Assembly (NCBI RefSeq): GCF_000255295.1
Contig: NC_017030.1
Location: 8,220,328 to 8,284,327, forward strand
From: Corallococcus coralloides DSM 2259
Lineage (GTDB): Bacteria > Myxococcota > Myxococcia > Myxococcales > Myxococcaceae
DNA length: 64,000 nt
Reading direction: 5' to 3'
The position numbers and the translations under genes are program-made. Positions 27,432-36,835 of this stretch are shown here, piece by piece (position 1 is the stretch's first letter; each line of letters starts with the position of its first letter). The notes beneath the pieces are model-generated. The model saw nothing but the letters and a program-made list of their open reading frames with translations. It made no database searches and was not told the DNA's origin.

Positions 27432-27758
27432 ATGGCTCAGAAGCACCAACACGATGACGGCCAGGTCGTCACGGAGGCCGTCCCCAAGCAGAAGCTGAAG
27501 AGGCCGACGCTCTACAAGGTCCTCCTGCACAACGACAACTACACCACGCGTGAGTTCGTCGTGGCCGTGCTCAAGGAGATCTTCCACAAGTCGGAGACGG
27601 ATGCCGTGCAGATCATGATGCACGTTCATTACAACGGCATCGGTGTGGCGGGCGTTTATACCTACGACGTCGCCGAGACGAAGCTCAAGACAGTGGAGGC
27701 CGCGGCGAGGGACAACGGGTTCCCCCTGCGGCTGTCCATGGAACCCGAGGAAGGCTGA
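27432..27758 (+). CDS. clpS: ATP-dependent Clp protease adaptor ClpS
   Basis: A 108-residue N-recognin that hands proteins bearing destabilising N-terminal residues to ClpA. The family core is clear: TLYKVLLHNDNYTTREFV, with LHNDNYTT lining the N-degron pocket, and VHYNGIGVAGVYTYDVAETK. An extended charged N-terminus (MAQKHQHDDGQ) is the flexible part needed for substrate transfer. ATG 27432 has AAGGGAG about 10 nt upstream. clpA begins 3 nt after its stop, so the adaptor and its unfoldase are co-expressed. Confidence 0.95.
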   Translation: MAQKHQHDDGQVVTEAVPKQKLKRPTLYKVLLHNDNYTTREFVVAVLKEIFHKSETDAVQIMMHVHYNGIGVAGVYTYDVAETKLKTVEAAARDNGFPLRLSMEPEEG

Positions 27759-27761
27759 ACC

Positions 27762-30044
27762 GTGGCAGGACCATCGATTGCCAAAGAATTGCAGGCCAGC
27801 TTCCGCACCGCGCTCGACGAGGCGCGGAAGATGCGTCACGAGTACCTGACCCTGGAGCACCTGCTCCTGGCCCTCACCCGTGAGTCGCGCACCCGCGAGG
27901 TGCTCAAGGGCTGCGGCGCGAACGTCAAGCGCCTGCAGGAGAACCTGACCTCCTTCCTGGAGGAGACGGTCGAGCGCCTGCCCGACGACGTGGACGCCGA
28001 GCCGCAGCAGACCATCGGCGTGGAGCGCGTGCTCCACCGCGCCGCCATGCACGCGCTGTCCGCGGAGCAGAAGTACATCGACGGGGGCGACGTGCTGGTC
28101 GCCATGTTCCGCGAGGAGGAGAGCCACGCGCTCTATCTCCTGCAGCAGGAGGGCGTCACCCGCCTGGACCTGCTCAACTTCATCTCCCACGGCACCACCA
28201 AGGACGGCGAGTCCGAGGGCGAGCCGCGCGCCACGCCCGCCGGGGACGACGAGGACGGCGAGTCCCAGAAGAAGAGCCCGCTGGAGGCCTACGCCGTCCA
28301 GCTCAACAACGAGGCCAAGGCGGGCCGCATCGACCCGCTCATCGGCCGCGACAAGGAGCTGGAGCGCACCATCCAGGTGCTCTGCCGCCGCCGCAAGAAC
28401 AACCCGCTCTACGTGGGTGAGGCCGGCGTGGGCAAGACGGCCATCGCGGAGGGCCTGGCGCTCTACATCACCGAGGGCCGCGTGCCGGCCGCGCTCAAGG
28501 ACGCGGTCGTCTACTCGCTGGACATGGGCGCGCTGCTCGCGGGCACCAAGTTCCGCGGCCAGTTCGAGGAGCGCCTCAAGGGCGTGCTCAAGGCGCTCCA
28601 GGAGCTGCCGGACGCCATCCTCTTCATCGACGAAATCCACACCATCGTCGGTGCGGGCGCCACGAGCGGCGGGTCCATGGACGCGTCCAACCTGCTCAAG
28701 CCGGCGCTGGCTTCGGGCCGGCTGCGCTGCATTGGCTCCACGACGTTCCAGGAGTTCAAGGCGTCGTTCGAGCGCGACCGCGCGCTGTCCCGCCGCTTCC
28801 AGAAGATTGAAGTGGACGAGCCCAGCGTGGAGGACACCGTCAAGGTGCTGGAGGGCCTGCGCAGCCGCTACGAGGAGCACCACCACGTGAAGTACGGCGA
28901 GGGTGCGCTCCAGGCGGCGGCGGAGCTGGCGGCCAAGCACATCAACGACCGGTTCCTGCCGGACAAGGCCATCGACGTCATCGACGAGGCCGGCGCCGCG
29001 GAGCGGCTCAAGCCGGAGGGCGTGCGCACGGGCATCGTCTCCGCGCACGACGTGGAGCAGGTCGTCTCCAAGATGGCCAAGATTCCGGCCAAGAGCGTGT
29101 CCGCGAGCGAAGGCGTCCAGATCCAGAACCTGGACAAGGAGCTCAAGGGCGTCATCTACGGGCAGGACAAGGCCATTGAAGAGATGGTGGGCGCCATCAA
29201 GCTGTCGCGCTCCGGCCTGCGCGCGCCGGAGAAGCCCATTGGCAGCTTCCTCTTCTCCGGCCCCACGGGCGTGGGCAAGACGGAGCTGGCGAAGCAGCTG
29301 GCACAGAGCCTGGGCGTGGAGTTCCTGCGCTTCGACATGAGCGAGTACTCCGAGAAGCACACGGTGAGCCGCCTCATCGGCGCGCCTCCGGGCTACGTGG
29401 GCTTCGACCAGGGCGGCCTGCTCACGGACGCCGTGCGCAAGCACCCGTACGCGGTGCTGGTGCTGGATGAAATCGAGAAGGCCCACCCGGACCTCTTCAA
29501 CATCCTGCTCCAGGTGATGGACCACGCGACGCTCACGGACAACAACGGCCGCAAGGCGGACTTCCGCAACATCATCCTCATCCTGACCACCAACGCGGGT
29601 GCGCAGGAGATGAGCACCAAGGCCATGGGCTTCGGTGACACCAGCGTGGTGGTGGACGGCTCGCGGGCGAAGAAGGCCATCGAGCGCACCTTCACGCCGG
29701 AGTTCCGCAACCGGCTGGACGGGTGGATTCTCTTCTCCGGCCTGCCCCCCGAGGTCATCCTCAAGGTCGTGGACAAGGAAGTGCGCCTGCTCCAGAAGGT
29801 GCTCGACGAGAAGAAGGTCAAGCTGGAGCTCACGCCCGCCGCCCGCGCGTGGCTGGCCGAGCACGGGTACGACCCGGCCTTCGGTGCGCGCCCCATGGCG
29901 CGGCTCGTGGACAACACCCTCAAGAAGCCGCTCGCGGAGGCGCTGCTGTTCGGCTCCCTCAAGAGCGGTGGCGTGGCCCGCTTCGACGTCGTGGACGACG
30001 CCGTGAAGCTCCAGGCGGAAGCCACCGAGGCCGTGCCGGCTTAA
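27762..30044 (+). CDS. clpA: ATP-dependent Clp protease ATP-binding subunit ClpA
   Basis: A 760-residue AAA+ unfoldase that feeds substrates into ClpP. The N-domain (about 1-145, with two repeat halves beginning ELQASFRTAL and VERVLHRAAMHAL) binds ClpS; an acidic linker DDEDGESQKK follows. First ATPase: Walker A GEAGVGKTA and Walker B AILFIDEIH. Second ATPase: Walker A GPTGVGKTE, Walker B VLVLDEIEKAHPD and the ClpP-docking type segment nearby; C-terminal D2-small domain with FGARPMARLVD. Length and order match ClpA, not ClpB, since there is no middle coiled coil. GTG start. ClpP is not in this window. Confidence 0.95.
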   Translation: MAGPSIAKELQASFRTALDEARKMRHEYLTLEHLLLALTRESRTREVLKGCGANVKRLQENLTSFLEETVERLPDDVDAEPQQTIGVERVLHRAAMHALSAEQKYIDGGDVLVAMFREEESHALYLLQQEGVTRLDLLNFISHGTTKDGESEGEPRATPAGDDEDGESQKKSPLEAYAVQLNNEAKAGRIDPLIGRDKELERTIQVLCRRRKNNPLYVGEAGVGKTAIAEGLALYITEGRVPAALKDAVVYSLDMGALLAGTKFRGQFEERLKGVLKALQELPDAILFIDEIHTIVGAGATSGGSMDASNLLKPALASGRLRCIGSTTFQEFKASFERDRALSRRFQKIEVDEPSVEDTVKVLEGLRSRYEEHHHVKYGEGALQAAAELAAKHINDRFLPDKAIDVIDEAGAAERLKPEGVRTGIVSAHDVEQVVSKMAKIPAKSVSASEGVQIQNLDKELKGVIYGQDKAIEEMVGAIKLSRSGLRAPEKPIGSFLFSGPTGVGKTELAKQLAQSLGVEFLRFDMSEYSEKHTVSRLIGAPPGYVGFDQGGLLTDAVRKHPYAVLVLDEIEKAHPDLFNILLQVMDHATLTDNNGRKADFRNIILILTTNAGAQEMSTKAMGFGDTSVVVDGSRAKKAIERTFTPEFRNRLDGWILFSGLPPEVILKVVDKEVRLLQKVLDEKKVKLELTPAARAWLAEHGYDPAFGARPMARLVDNTLKKPLAEALLFGSLKSGGVARFDVVDDAVKLQAEATEAVPA

Positions 30045-30068
30045 CGCCGCGAGGCCCTGAAACATCCG

Positions 30069-30110
30069 AGGCCCCGGGCCCCCTTCATGGGGACTCGGGG
30101 CCTTCGTGTT
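30069..30110. terminator. Terminator-like hairpin between clpA and the MCP gene
   Basis: AGGCCCCG (30069-30076) pairs with CGGGGCCT (30096-30103), with further pairing of CCCC and GGGG inside and a short loop; TTCGTGTTT follows. It separates convergent genes and most likely stops the clpS-clpA transcript. Confidence 0.65.
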
Positions 30111-30112
30111 TC

Positions 30113-31732
30113 CTACTCCGGCTTGGACTCGACCTTGTAGGCGCCCACGGCGCTGGAGAGCTGCTCGGAGATGATTTGCAGCGTGGTGGCCGCCTCACCG
30201 GTGGACCCGATGCGGGCCACGGTGTCGTCCATCATCTTGGACAGGTCATTCACCGCCAGGGTGATTTGATTGATGCCCACGTTCTGCTGATTCACCGCGG
30301 CGGCGATCTGCCGGACGGCGGCGGCGTTGTCCTGGACGATGGAGGACAGCTCGCGCAGGTTCTGCCCGCTGTCGCGCACCTGCGCCAGGCCCGCCTCCAT
30401 CCGCTCCGCGCCACGCTCCGTGATGCGCACCGCGGCGGTGACGGAGTTGGCGATGTCGTCCAGGAGCTCCCGCACCCGCGTGGTCGCCTGGATGGACTGG
30501 TCCGCCAGGGCGCGGATCTCGCGCGCCACCACGCTGAAGCCCTTGCCGTGCTCACCGGAGCGCACCGCTTCGATGGCCGCGTTGAGCGCGAGCATGTTGG
30601 ACTGGTCCGCCAGGTCCTTCACCGTCTGGGTGATGCCGCCAATCTGGCGCGTGCGCTCACCCAGCTCCAATATCTTCTCCGCGATTTCGCCCACCTGCGC
30701 GCGGATGTCGTTGAGGCCCGCCATCGTCTGCTCGATGGAGGCCTCGCCCGCCCTGGCCAGGGCGTCCGCGCGCTCGGCGACGCTGAGCACGCTCTCCGCC
30801 TTCTGCGCGGCCAGCGTGGACGTCTGCTTGATCTCCTGCGCCGTCACCTGCGTCTCCTGCAGCGCGGCGGCCTGGCGGGAGATGGTCTGCGCCTGCTCGG
30901 TGGAGGACGCGTTGAGGTGGTCCGTGGACTGGGTGAGCGCGGTGGCGGCGTGCTGGAGGTTGACCGTCACCTCGCGCAGCTTGCCCACCATCTGCGAGAA
31001 GGAGTTGGACAGCCGCCCCACCTCGTCGTTGCCGCGCGTCTTGATGGGGCGGGTGAGGTCACCGGACGACACGATGTGGCCCGCCACGGACGTGAGCTCC
31101 GCCAGCGGCCGCACGATGCTCCGGCCGAACAGCGCCGCCAGCACCACGCCGCCCGACACCAGGAGGAGCGCGAACGCCAGCATCTCCCAGCGCAGCGCAT
31201 TCACCCTCGCGTCGATGAACTCGCGCGCCATGCCCACGTGCACGGTGCCCAGCCGCCCCTTCTCCGCCACGGCCGCGGACACGTCCAGGGCGCGCAGCGT
31301 CTTGCCGCCGCGCAGGATGCGCACCTCCGACACCACGCGCGTGCGGCCCTTGCCCGCGCCGGCCTGCGCGTCGAGCGCGGCCTTCAGGTTCTCCGGGAAG
31401 GCGCCCTGGAACGAGTGCACCAGCACGAAGCCCGTGGGGTCCTGGATGAAGATGTAGGCCAGGTCCTCGCGCTCGCGGAACGTCTCCAGGAGCGGCTGGA
31501 GCGAGCCCATGCCCGCGGACACGCCCTGCTCCGCCGCGATGGCCAGGCTCAGCGCCACGGCCTCGCCCTCGCTGGCGTGGCGCTCCTCCAGGTTGGACTC
31601 CAGCTGGCGGGTGGCGATGAGGGTGAGCAGCAGCGCCACGGAGGCGCTGATGACGGCCGTGACGAGCACGAACTTCGGCGCGAGCCCGAGCCCGCGCAGG
31701 AAGGAGACAGGGAGCGCGGCGGAGGGCTTCAA
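30113..31732 (-). CDS. Transmembrane methyl-accepting chemotaxis protein
   Basis: A 539-residue chemoreceptor. TTG 31732 is taken as the start, with GGGAG 7 nt upstream. Order: short cytoplasmic tail, TM1 (about 20-40), a periplasmic sensor of about 145 residues ([21 protein letters not shown], a single-Cache-like layout), TM2 (about 185-205), HAMP (about 206-260), then the long signalling helices with the highly conserved tip [33 protein letters not shown]. No pentapeptide tether at the C-terminus. It lies 97 nt downstream of cheB, so it is probably the receptor of this chemosensory operon. Confidence 0.93.
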   Translation of the reverse strand: MKPSAALPVSFLRGLGLAPKFVLVTAVISASVALLLTLIATRQLESNLEERHASEGEAVALSLAIAAEQGVSAGMGSLQPLLETFREREDLAYIFIQDPTGFVLVHSFQGAFPENLKAALDAQAGAGKGRTRVVSEVRILRGGKTLRALDVSAAVAEKGRLGTVHVGMAREFIDARVNALRWEMLAFALLLVSGGVVLAALFGRSIVRPLAELTSVAGHIVSSGDLTRPIKTRGNDEVGRLSNSFSQMVGKLREVTVNLQHAATALTQSTDHLNASSTEQAQTISRQAAALQETQVTAQEIKQTSTLAAQKAESVLSVAERADALARAGEASIEQTMAGLNDIRAQVGEIAEKILELGERTRQIGGITQTVKDLADQSNMLALNAAIEAVRSGEHGKGFSVVAREIRALADQSIQATTRVRELLDDIANSVTAAVRITERGAERMEAGLAQVRDSGQNLRELSSIVQDNAAAVRQIAAAVNQQNVGINQITLAVNDLSKMMDDTVARIGSTGEAATTLQIISEQLSSAVGAYKVESKPE

Positions 31733-31829
31733 GGGAACACTCCCGAGGTGGCGTCTTCAAGCGGCCGGCAGGCGGCCCTCCGACGCCAGGGACAACGCAG
31801 GCGACTGCGGTTCATGGGTGGGAAACGGC

Positions 31830-32897
31830 TCACCGAGGCCCACCCTCCGGGCCACGGGTCGGACGGAACGACGGCCGCTGACAGCTCTGCAGGATGAGGT
31901 CCGCCACCAGCGCGAGCGGCGTGCCCCCGTCGGTGGCCTTCAGCTCCACGGCGGCGCGAGGCATGCCGTAGACGACGCTGGACGCCTCGTCCTGGGCCAG
32001 GGTGACACCCCCGGCCTGGCGGATGGCCAGCAGGCCCCGCGCGCCGTCCTCGCCCATGCCGGTGAGCACGCCGCCGCCGCTGCGCCGGCCGTACGCCATG
32101 GCCAGCGAGTTCAGGAGCACGTCCCCGTTGGGACACGGACCGCCGTGGCTGCGCTGCAGGCGCGCCAGGCCCACGCTGTCCACCAGCAGGTCATGGCCAT
32201 CCAGCGGGAAGTACACGCGGCCCGGCTCCAGCCGCTCGCCGTCGCGCGCCACGCCCACCTGCAGCTCGCACACCTGGGACAGCCAGCGCACCATGCCCTG
32301 CGTGAAGCCCACGGTGATGTGCTGCGCGACGAGCATGGGCACCGGCAGGTCGCGGGGCAGCTTGGACAGCACCTCCGCCAGCGCGGGCGGTCCACCGGTG
32401 GAAGCGACCAGGCCGAACACGTCCACCCGCGTCCCGCTGGGCACGGGCGGCGGCGCCACGGCGCGCGGACGGCGGGAGATGACGGGCACCTCCGCCATCA
32501 GGCACACGGAGTGGGCCAGCTCCCGGCCCCAGCGGCGCAGCTCCTCCGCGTTGGTGACGTTGGGCTTGCCGATGAGCTCCAGCGCTCCGGCGCTCATCGC
32601 CTGGAAGCCCAGGTCCACGCCGCGCTGCTCCGCCACCGCGCTCACCACCAGGATGCGCGCGGGTGCCTGGGACATGATGTGCCCGATGGCCGCCGGGCCA
32701 TCCAGGCCGGGCAAGAGCAGGTCCATGGTGATGACGTCCGGGCGCAGCAGGCGCGCCAGCTGCACGGCGCGGTTGCCGTCCCCCGCCCGGCCCACCACTT
32801 CAATGCGCGGCTCCTCCGTGAGGAGCGCGGTGAGGGTGTTGGCCATGGTGGGCGAGTCATCCACCACGAGCACGCGAATGGGCTTTTTCGAGCTCAC
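31830..32897 (-). CDS. cheB: Chemotaxis response regulator/protein-glutamate methylesterase CheB
   Basis: A 355-residue two-domain enzyme that removes methyl groups from receptors. REC domain (1-125) with VLVVDDSP and phospho-Asp in TMDLLLPGLDG; linker; then the methylesterase domain with the catalytic triad Ser in VASTGGPPAL, His in AQHITVGF and Asp in GMGEDGARG. GTG 32897 overlaps the cheA stop codon (GTGA), indicating translational coupling. Phosphorylation by the upstream hybrid CheA would activate it. The C-terminus has a short Pro/Arg/Gly tail. Confidence 0.93.
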   Translation of the reverse strand: MSSKKPIRVLVVDDSPTMANTLTALLTEEPRIEVVGRAGDGNRAVQLARLLRPDVITMDLLLPGLDGPAAIGHIMSQAPARILVVSAVAEQRGVDLGFQAMSAGALELIGKPNVTNAEELRRWGRELAHSVCLMAEVPVISRRPRAVAPPPVPSGTRVDVFGLVASTGGPPALAEVLSKLPRDLPVPMLVAQHITVGFTQGMVRWLSQVCELQVGVARDGERLEPGRVYFPLDGHDLLVDSVGLARLQRSHGGPCPNGDVLLNSLAMAYGRRSGGGVLTGMGEDGARGLLAIRQAGGVTLAQDEASSVVYGMPRAAVELKATDGGTPLALVADLILQSCQRPSFRPTRGPEGGPR

Positions 32898-35071
32898 TCG
32901 CGGCTCCCCCTGCGGCTCATCACGTCCAGCACCTCCGCCAGCAGGCGACCCGCGGCGCATTCGCGTTTGCTGAGGAAGCCGTCCGCGCCGGACGACAGGC
33001 CGCGCTCACGCGCCACGGCGCTGTCGTGCGCGGAGACCAGGATGACGGGCAGCGTGCGCGTGTCCTTGCGCTCGCGAAGCCGGGCAATGAGCTCGATGCC
33101 GTCCATCTCTTCCATGTCCAGGTCGCAGATGACGACGTCGTAGGTGTCCGCCTGCAGCCGCTCCAGCGCCCGCGCCCCGCTGGCCGCCAGGTGCACCTGG
33201 AAGCCGCCGGCCTCCAGCATCGCCCGGTGCAGCGCGCGCGCGGTGAGCGAGTCATCCACCACCAGCGCCCGCCGGCTCACCGCGGACACCGTCACCTTCT
33301 CCGAATCCGACACCACCCAGTCCGGCCGGAGGATGAGCAGCAGCTCACCCCGGCTGAGCGTCGCCGCGCCCTGCCAGGCCGCGACCTCGCGCACCTCCGA
33401 CGGCAGCGGGCGGATGACCAGGTCCCGGTCCCCCACCACCGCGTCCACGCCCAGCGCCACGCGCTTGCCGCCGCTCTGCACGATGAGCAGCGGCTGCCCT
33501 TCGGCGGGCGGAGACGACGCGCGCAGCCCCAGCCGCGCGCCCAGGTCCACCACCGGCAACAGCTGCCCCTGGTATTCCAGGTGCGTGCGGCGCTTGCCCA
33601 CGCGCAGCATGTCCGGGCGCGCCAGCTGCGTGGACTCCACCGCCAGCATGGGCAGGCCCACGAACTGCTCCAGCGCGCGCACCATCAGGACCGGAGAGCT
33701 GCCCAGGTCCACCGGCAGGGTCAAGACGAAGCGCGTGCCCTGCCCGCGCGTGCTCGACACCTCGATGCGGCCCTGCAGCGACTCCACCGTGGCGCGCACC
33801 GCGTCCAGGCCCACGCCGCGCCCGGAGGTGTCCGTCACGTCCGTCCGGGTGCTGAAGCCCTCGCGGAAGATGAGCTCGCGCACCTGGTTGTCGTTGAGGC
33901 GCACCACCTCCTCCGCGGTGACGAGCCCGCGCTTCTCCGCGGCCTTGCGCACCTGCCCGAGGTCGATGCCGCGCCCGTCGTCGCTCGCCTCCAGGTACAG
34001 GAGGTTGCCCTGCTGCTCCACGCGCAGCGTGAGCGCGCCCTCGTGGTGCTTGCCGGCCTTCTCGCGCTCGGCGGGCATCTCCAGGCCGTGGTCCACGGCA
34101 TTGCGCAGGATGTGCACGAGCGCGCCCTGGAGCTTCTCCAGGAGGCGCCGGTCCAGCGACACCTCCGCGCCCACCACCGACAGCCGCGCTTCCTTCCCCA
34201 GCTGGCGCGACAGGTCGCGCACCATGCGCTGCAGCGGGTCCAGGATGGTGCGCGTGGGGCGCGTGGTGATGGCCTTGAGGCCCTCCTCCAGCGCGTCCAC
34301 GACGTCGCTCGTCTCCTCACCGTCGGTGCGCAGGGAGCGGCCCGTGCCGGACAACAGCGTGCGCGCCTCCGCGGTCTCCGCCAGCAGGCCCTGCTTCGCG
34401 AGCAGTGCGGACACCCGCTCCAGCTCCCGGCTGCGCTCCTCCACCCGCAGGCGCACCTCGCGCAGGCGCTCCACCTCGCGCATCAGCGACGTCACCTGGG
34501 TCGCGCTCACGCGCCACCCGGCGTCGGAGGACTCCCCCGCGGGCTCCAGCGCGGCGGGCGCTTCGGACGGGACAGGCGGGGGACTGAGCGCCGCGGGCGG
34601 GGCGGCGGCCACGGTGGGCGGCACCTGCGCGAAGGCGCCCCCCGGCAGCACCGCGGCATCTTCCGGTGGCGGCGCGGCGGCGACCAGCTGGGCCAGCGCG
34701 GCGGCGGGGTTCGGCAGGTCGTCCCCGCGTCCGTCCGCGTGCGCCTGGGCGCGCAGCATGAAGAGGTCCAGCCCGTGCAGCAGCACGTCCACCACCGGGC
34801 GCGGCATCTTCTGCGTGTGCGCCTTGAGCGGCGCCAGCGCGTCCTCCAGCTTGTGGGCGATGTCGCCCAGGTCCTGGAGCCCCAGCGACGCGGCGCTGCC
34901 CTTCAGCGTGTGAAGGTGCCGGCCCAGCCGGGTGTAGATCTTCGCGAGCGCGTCGTTCTCCAGCCCCTCGCGCTCCAGCTCCAGCAGGTCCATGGTGACC
35001 TTCTGGATGACCTCCTGGGCCTCCACGGCGAAGCCCGCCACCAGCGGCTGCAGCATCGGATCAACGGGCAT
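32894..35071 (-). CDS. cheA: Hybrid chemotaxis histidine kinase CheA-REC (FrzE-like)
   Basis: A 725-residue cytosolic kinase from ATG 35071, overlapping cheW by 11 nt. P1 phosphotransfer domain with His54 (HLHTLKGSAASLGL); Pro/Ala-rich linker (about 130-190) where P2 would be; dimerisation helices; ATPase with HILRNAVDHGLE (N box), DDGRGID (G1) and SGRGVGLDAV (G2); CheW-like P5 domain (about 465-590); and a C-terminal receiver (about 600-725) with ALVVDDSLTAR and phospho-Asp in VICDLDMEEMDG. The fused receiver is the arrangement of FrzE in Myxococcus and may act as a phosphate sink or output. The lysine of the receiver is kept (LSKRE). Confidence 0.93.
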   Translation of the reverse strand: MPVDPMLQPLVAGFAVEAQEVIQKVTMDLLELEREGLENDALAKIYTRLGRHLHTLKGSAASLGLQDLGDIAHKLEDALAPLKAHTQKMPRPVVDVLLHGLDLFMLRAQAHADGRGDDLPNPAAALAQLVAAAPPPEDAAVLPGGAFAQVPPTVAAAPPAALSPPPVPSEAPAALEPAGESSDAGWRVSATQVTSLMREVERLREVRLRVEERSRELERVSALLAKQGLLAETAEARTLLSGTGRSLRTDGEETSDVVDALEEGLKAITTRPTRTILDPLQRMVRDLSRQLGKEARLSVVGAEVSLDRRLLEKLQGALVHILRNAVDHGLEMPAEREKAGKHHEGALTLRVEQQGNLLYLEASDDGRGIDLGQVRKAAEKRGLVTAEEVVRLNDNQVRELIFREGFSTRTDVTDTSGRGVGLDAVRATVESLQGRIEVSSTRGQGTRFVLTLPVDLGSSPVLMVRALEQFVGLPMLAVESTQLARPDMLRVGKRRTHLEYQGQLLPVVDLGARLGLRASSPPAEGQPLLIVQSGGKRVALGVDAVVGDRDLVIRPLPSEVREVAAWQGAATLSRGELLLILRPDWVVSDSEKVTVSAVSRRALVVDDSLTARALHRAMLEAGGFQVHLAASGARALERLQADTYDVVICDLDMEEMDGIELIARLRERKDTRTLPVILVSAHDSAVARERGLSSGADGFLSKRECAAGRLLAEVLDVMSRRGSRE

Positions 35072-35606
35072 GGCGTACTCCCCCGTCGGACCGGCCGAAC
35101 AGGCGCATCGGGTCGATGAGGTGGATGAGCTGACGGTCCTGGGTGAAGACCTCCACCACCGGGCCCTCCGCACGGGCGCGCGCGGCCTCCACGGACGTGA
35201 GCGGCAACGTCGTGGGACGCGGAATCGCCTCGCAGTCGAGCGCGCACAGCTCGCCGTCGCCCCGGTCCACCACCAGCAGCACGGCCGGATCCTGCCGCCA
35301 CCCATGGCCGCCCAGGAGCGACGCCAGGCTCAGCGCGGACAGCACCTGGCCCTGGAAGCGCAGCACGCCAATCACGGCGGGCGCGGACAGCGGCACCGGC
35401 GTCACCATGCGCAGGGGCAGCGCGGCGCGCAGCGACTCCAGCGGCAGCGCGTAGCGCTCCTCGCCCAGCGGGAACTCGGCGATCCAATGGACCGCCTCCT
35501 CCACCGTCGACTCGCCCTGCTCGCGCAGGCGCGCGGCCCGGCGCGCGAGCAGCTCCCGCGTCTCCGACTCCAGGGTCTCGTCCACCACCAGCGGCGTCGC
35601 CTTCAT
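35061..35606 (-). CDS. cheW: Chemotaxis coupling protein CheW
   Basis: A 181-residue scaffold linking the receptor to CheA. An N-terminal extension of about 40 residues (ETRELLARRAARLREQ, likely a helix) precedes the CheW SH3-like double barrel: FPLGEERYALPLESLRAALPL, FQGQVLSALSLASLLGG and VLLVVDRGDGELCALDCE. Its ATG overlaps the cheR stop (ATGA), and its 3' end overlaps cheA. The operon encodes a second CheW-type domain in the REC-CheW protein. Confidence 0.9.
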   Translation of the reverse strand: MKATPLVVDETLESETRELLARRAARLREQGESTVEEAVHWIAEFPLGEERYALPLESLRAALPLRMVTPVPLSAPAVIGVLRFQGQVLSALSLASLLGGHGWRQDPAVLLVVDRGDGELCALDCEAIPRPTTLPLTSVEAARARAEGPVVEVFTQDRQLIHLIDPMRLFGRSDGGVRHAR

Positions 35607-36835
35607 TCCAGCGCCCCCAGATTCAGGTAGGCGTCAGCGGACGCCAGATAGAAGCGCGCGGGCAGCGCCTCCGGTCCATCCACCAGCGTGTCCGGTGGCA
35701 ACTGCCCCGCCCGCGTGCGCAGCGCGCGCATCAGCGGGAAGGCCGCGTCCCGGGCTCCCGCGCGCTCGCGCAGGAGCGCCAATTCCAGGAGGCCCGGCAG
35801 GTAGTCCGGCGCCTGCTTCACGAGCAGCTCCAGCACCGCCGTCGCTCCGGCCACGTTGCCCTCTTCAATCCGCTCCAGCGCCTGCAGGTGCATCCGCGCG
35901 GGCGAAGGCGGCGGAGACGGCGGCGGCGTGGGCGAGACCGGCATGGGCGCGGACAGCCGCCGGGGCGCGGGCGTCATGCGTAATACGGGCGCGGGCTGGG
36001 CCGGGGGCAACTGCGCGAAGGTGCGCTCCTCCGGGCGGGGCTTGCGGAAGGCCTGCAGCTCCGGAGGCCCCTCGCGCGTGAGCCCCGGCGGCACGCGGTC
36101 CACCTCCACCGTGCCCAGGAACATCAGGCCGCCCGGCGCCAGCGCCCGCGCCAGGTGGACGATGGCCGCGTCGCGCGCGGACGGAGAGAAGTACGTGAGC
36201 ACGTTGCGGCAGAGGATGAAGTCGAACTGCCCGAAGCGCTCCGGCAGCGGCGCCAGCAGGTTCGCCGGAGCAAAGCGCGTCACCTTGCGCACCTCCGGGA
36301 GGATGGACACCTGCCGCCCGTTGAAGAGCTCGTAGACGGGGTGCAGCGCGGGGGCGGACTCGCGCCGGGACCACGCGCCGTAGGTGCCGCGCCGCGCGGC
36401 CTCCAGGCTGGCCTCGTGCAGGTCCGTGCCCACCACCTCCACCGGCATCCCCGGGGGCGCGCACGCCAGCAGACACGCGGCCAGTGAATAGGCCTCCTCG
36501 CCGGTGGCGCACCCGGCGCTCCAGCCGCGCAGGTGCATGGCGCCGTGGCGCAGCGCGGTCGGGATGCCCTCCTGCGTGATGTAGCGGAAGTGCTCCGGCT
36601 GGCGGAAGAAGTACGTCTCCCCCACCAGGACCGCGCGCACCAGCGTGTAGGCCAAGGGCGAGCCCAGCTGCTGCAGTTCGCTCAGGACCTCCGTGGGCAC
36701 GCGCCCCCGGGCCAGCTCCGCCCGCAGCACGCGCTCCACCGCCTCCTGGGCGATGGCGTCGTCCCGGAAGCCGGTGGTGTCCGCCACCACTTCCCGGGCA
36801 CGGGCCAGAAGCCTCGGGTCGAGCCCCGCACTCAT
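35603..36835 (-). CDS. cheR: Chemotaxis protein-glutamate O-methyltransferase CheR with C-terminal extension
   Basis: A 410-residue methylase of receptor glutamates. N-terminal helical domain (1-75); SAM-binding core with LRGWSAGCATGEEAYSLA, VVGTDLHEASLEAAR and FDFILCRNVLTYFSP, the usual CheR motifs. After a Pro-rich linker (about 285-310) a C-terminal helical part, [44 protein letters not shown], looks like tetratricopeptide repeats, as in FrzF, where they restrict receptor access. ATGA overlaps link it to the REC-CheW gene upstream and cheW downstream. Confidence 0.93.
   Translation of the reverse strand: MSAGLDPRLLARAREVVADTTGFRDDAIAQEAVERVLRAELARGRVPTEVLSELQQLGSPLAYTLVRAVLVGETYFFRQPEHFRYITQEGIPTALRHGAMHLRGWSAGCATGEEAYSLAACLLACAPPGMPVEVVGTDLHEASLEAARRGTYGAWSRRESAPALHPVYELFNGRQVSILPEVRKVTRFAPANLLAPLPERFGQFDFILCRNVLTYFSPSARDAAIVHLARALAPGGLMFLGTVEVDRVPPGLTREGPPELQAFRKPRPEERTFAQLPPAQPAPVLRMTPAPRRLSAPMPVSPTPPPSPPPSPARMHLQALERIEEGNVAGATAVLELLVKQAPDYLPGLLELALLRERAGARDAAFPLMRALRTRAGQLPPDTLVDGPEALPARFYLASADAYLNLGALE

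Noticed and set aside
27354-30065. About 900-codon open frame opposite clpA
   Set aside because: Same antisense artefact; no ribosome site and no family resemblance, while clpA is intact.
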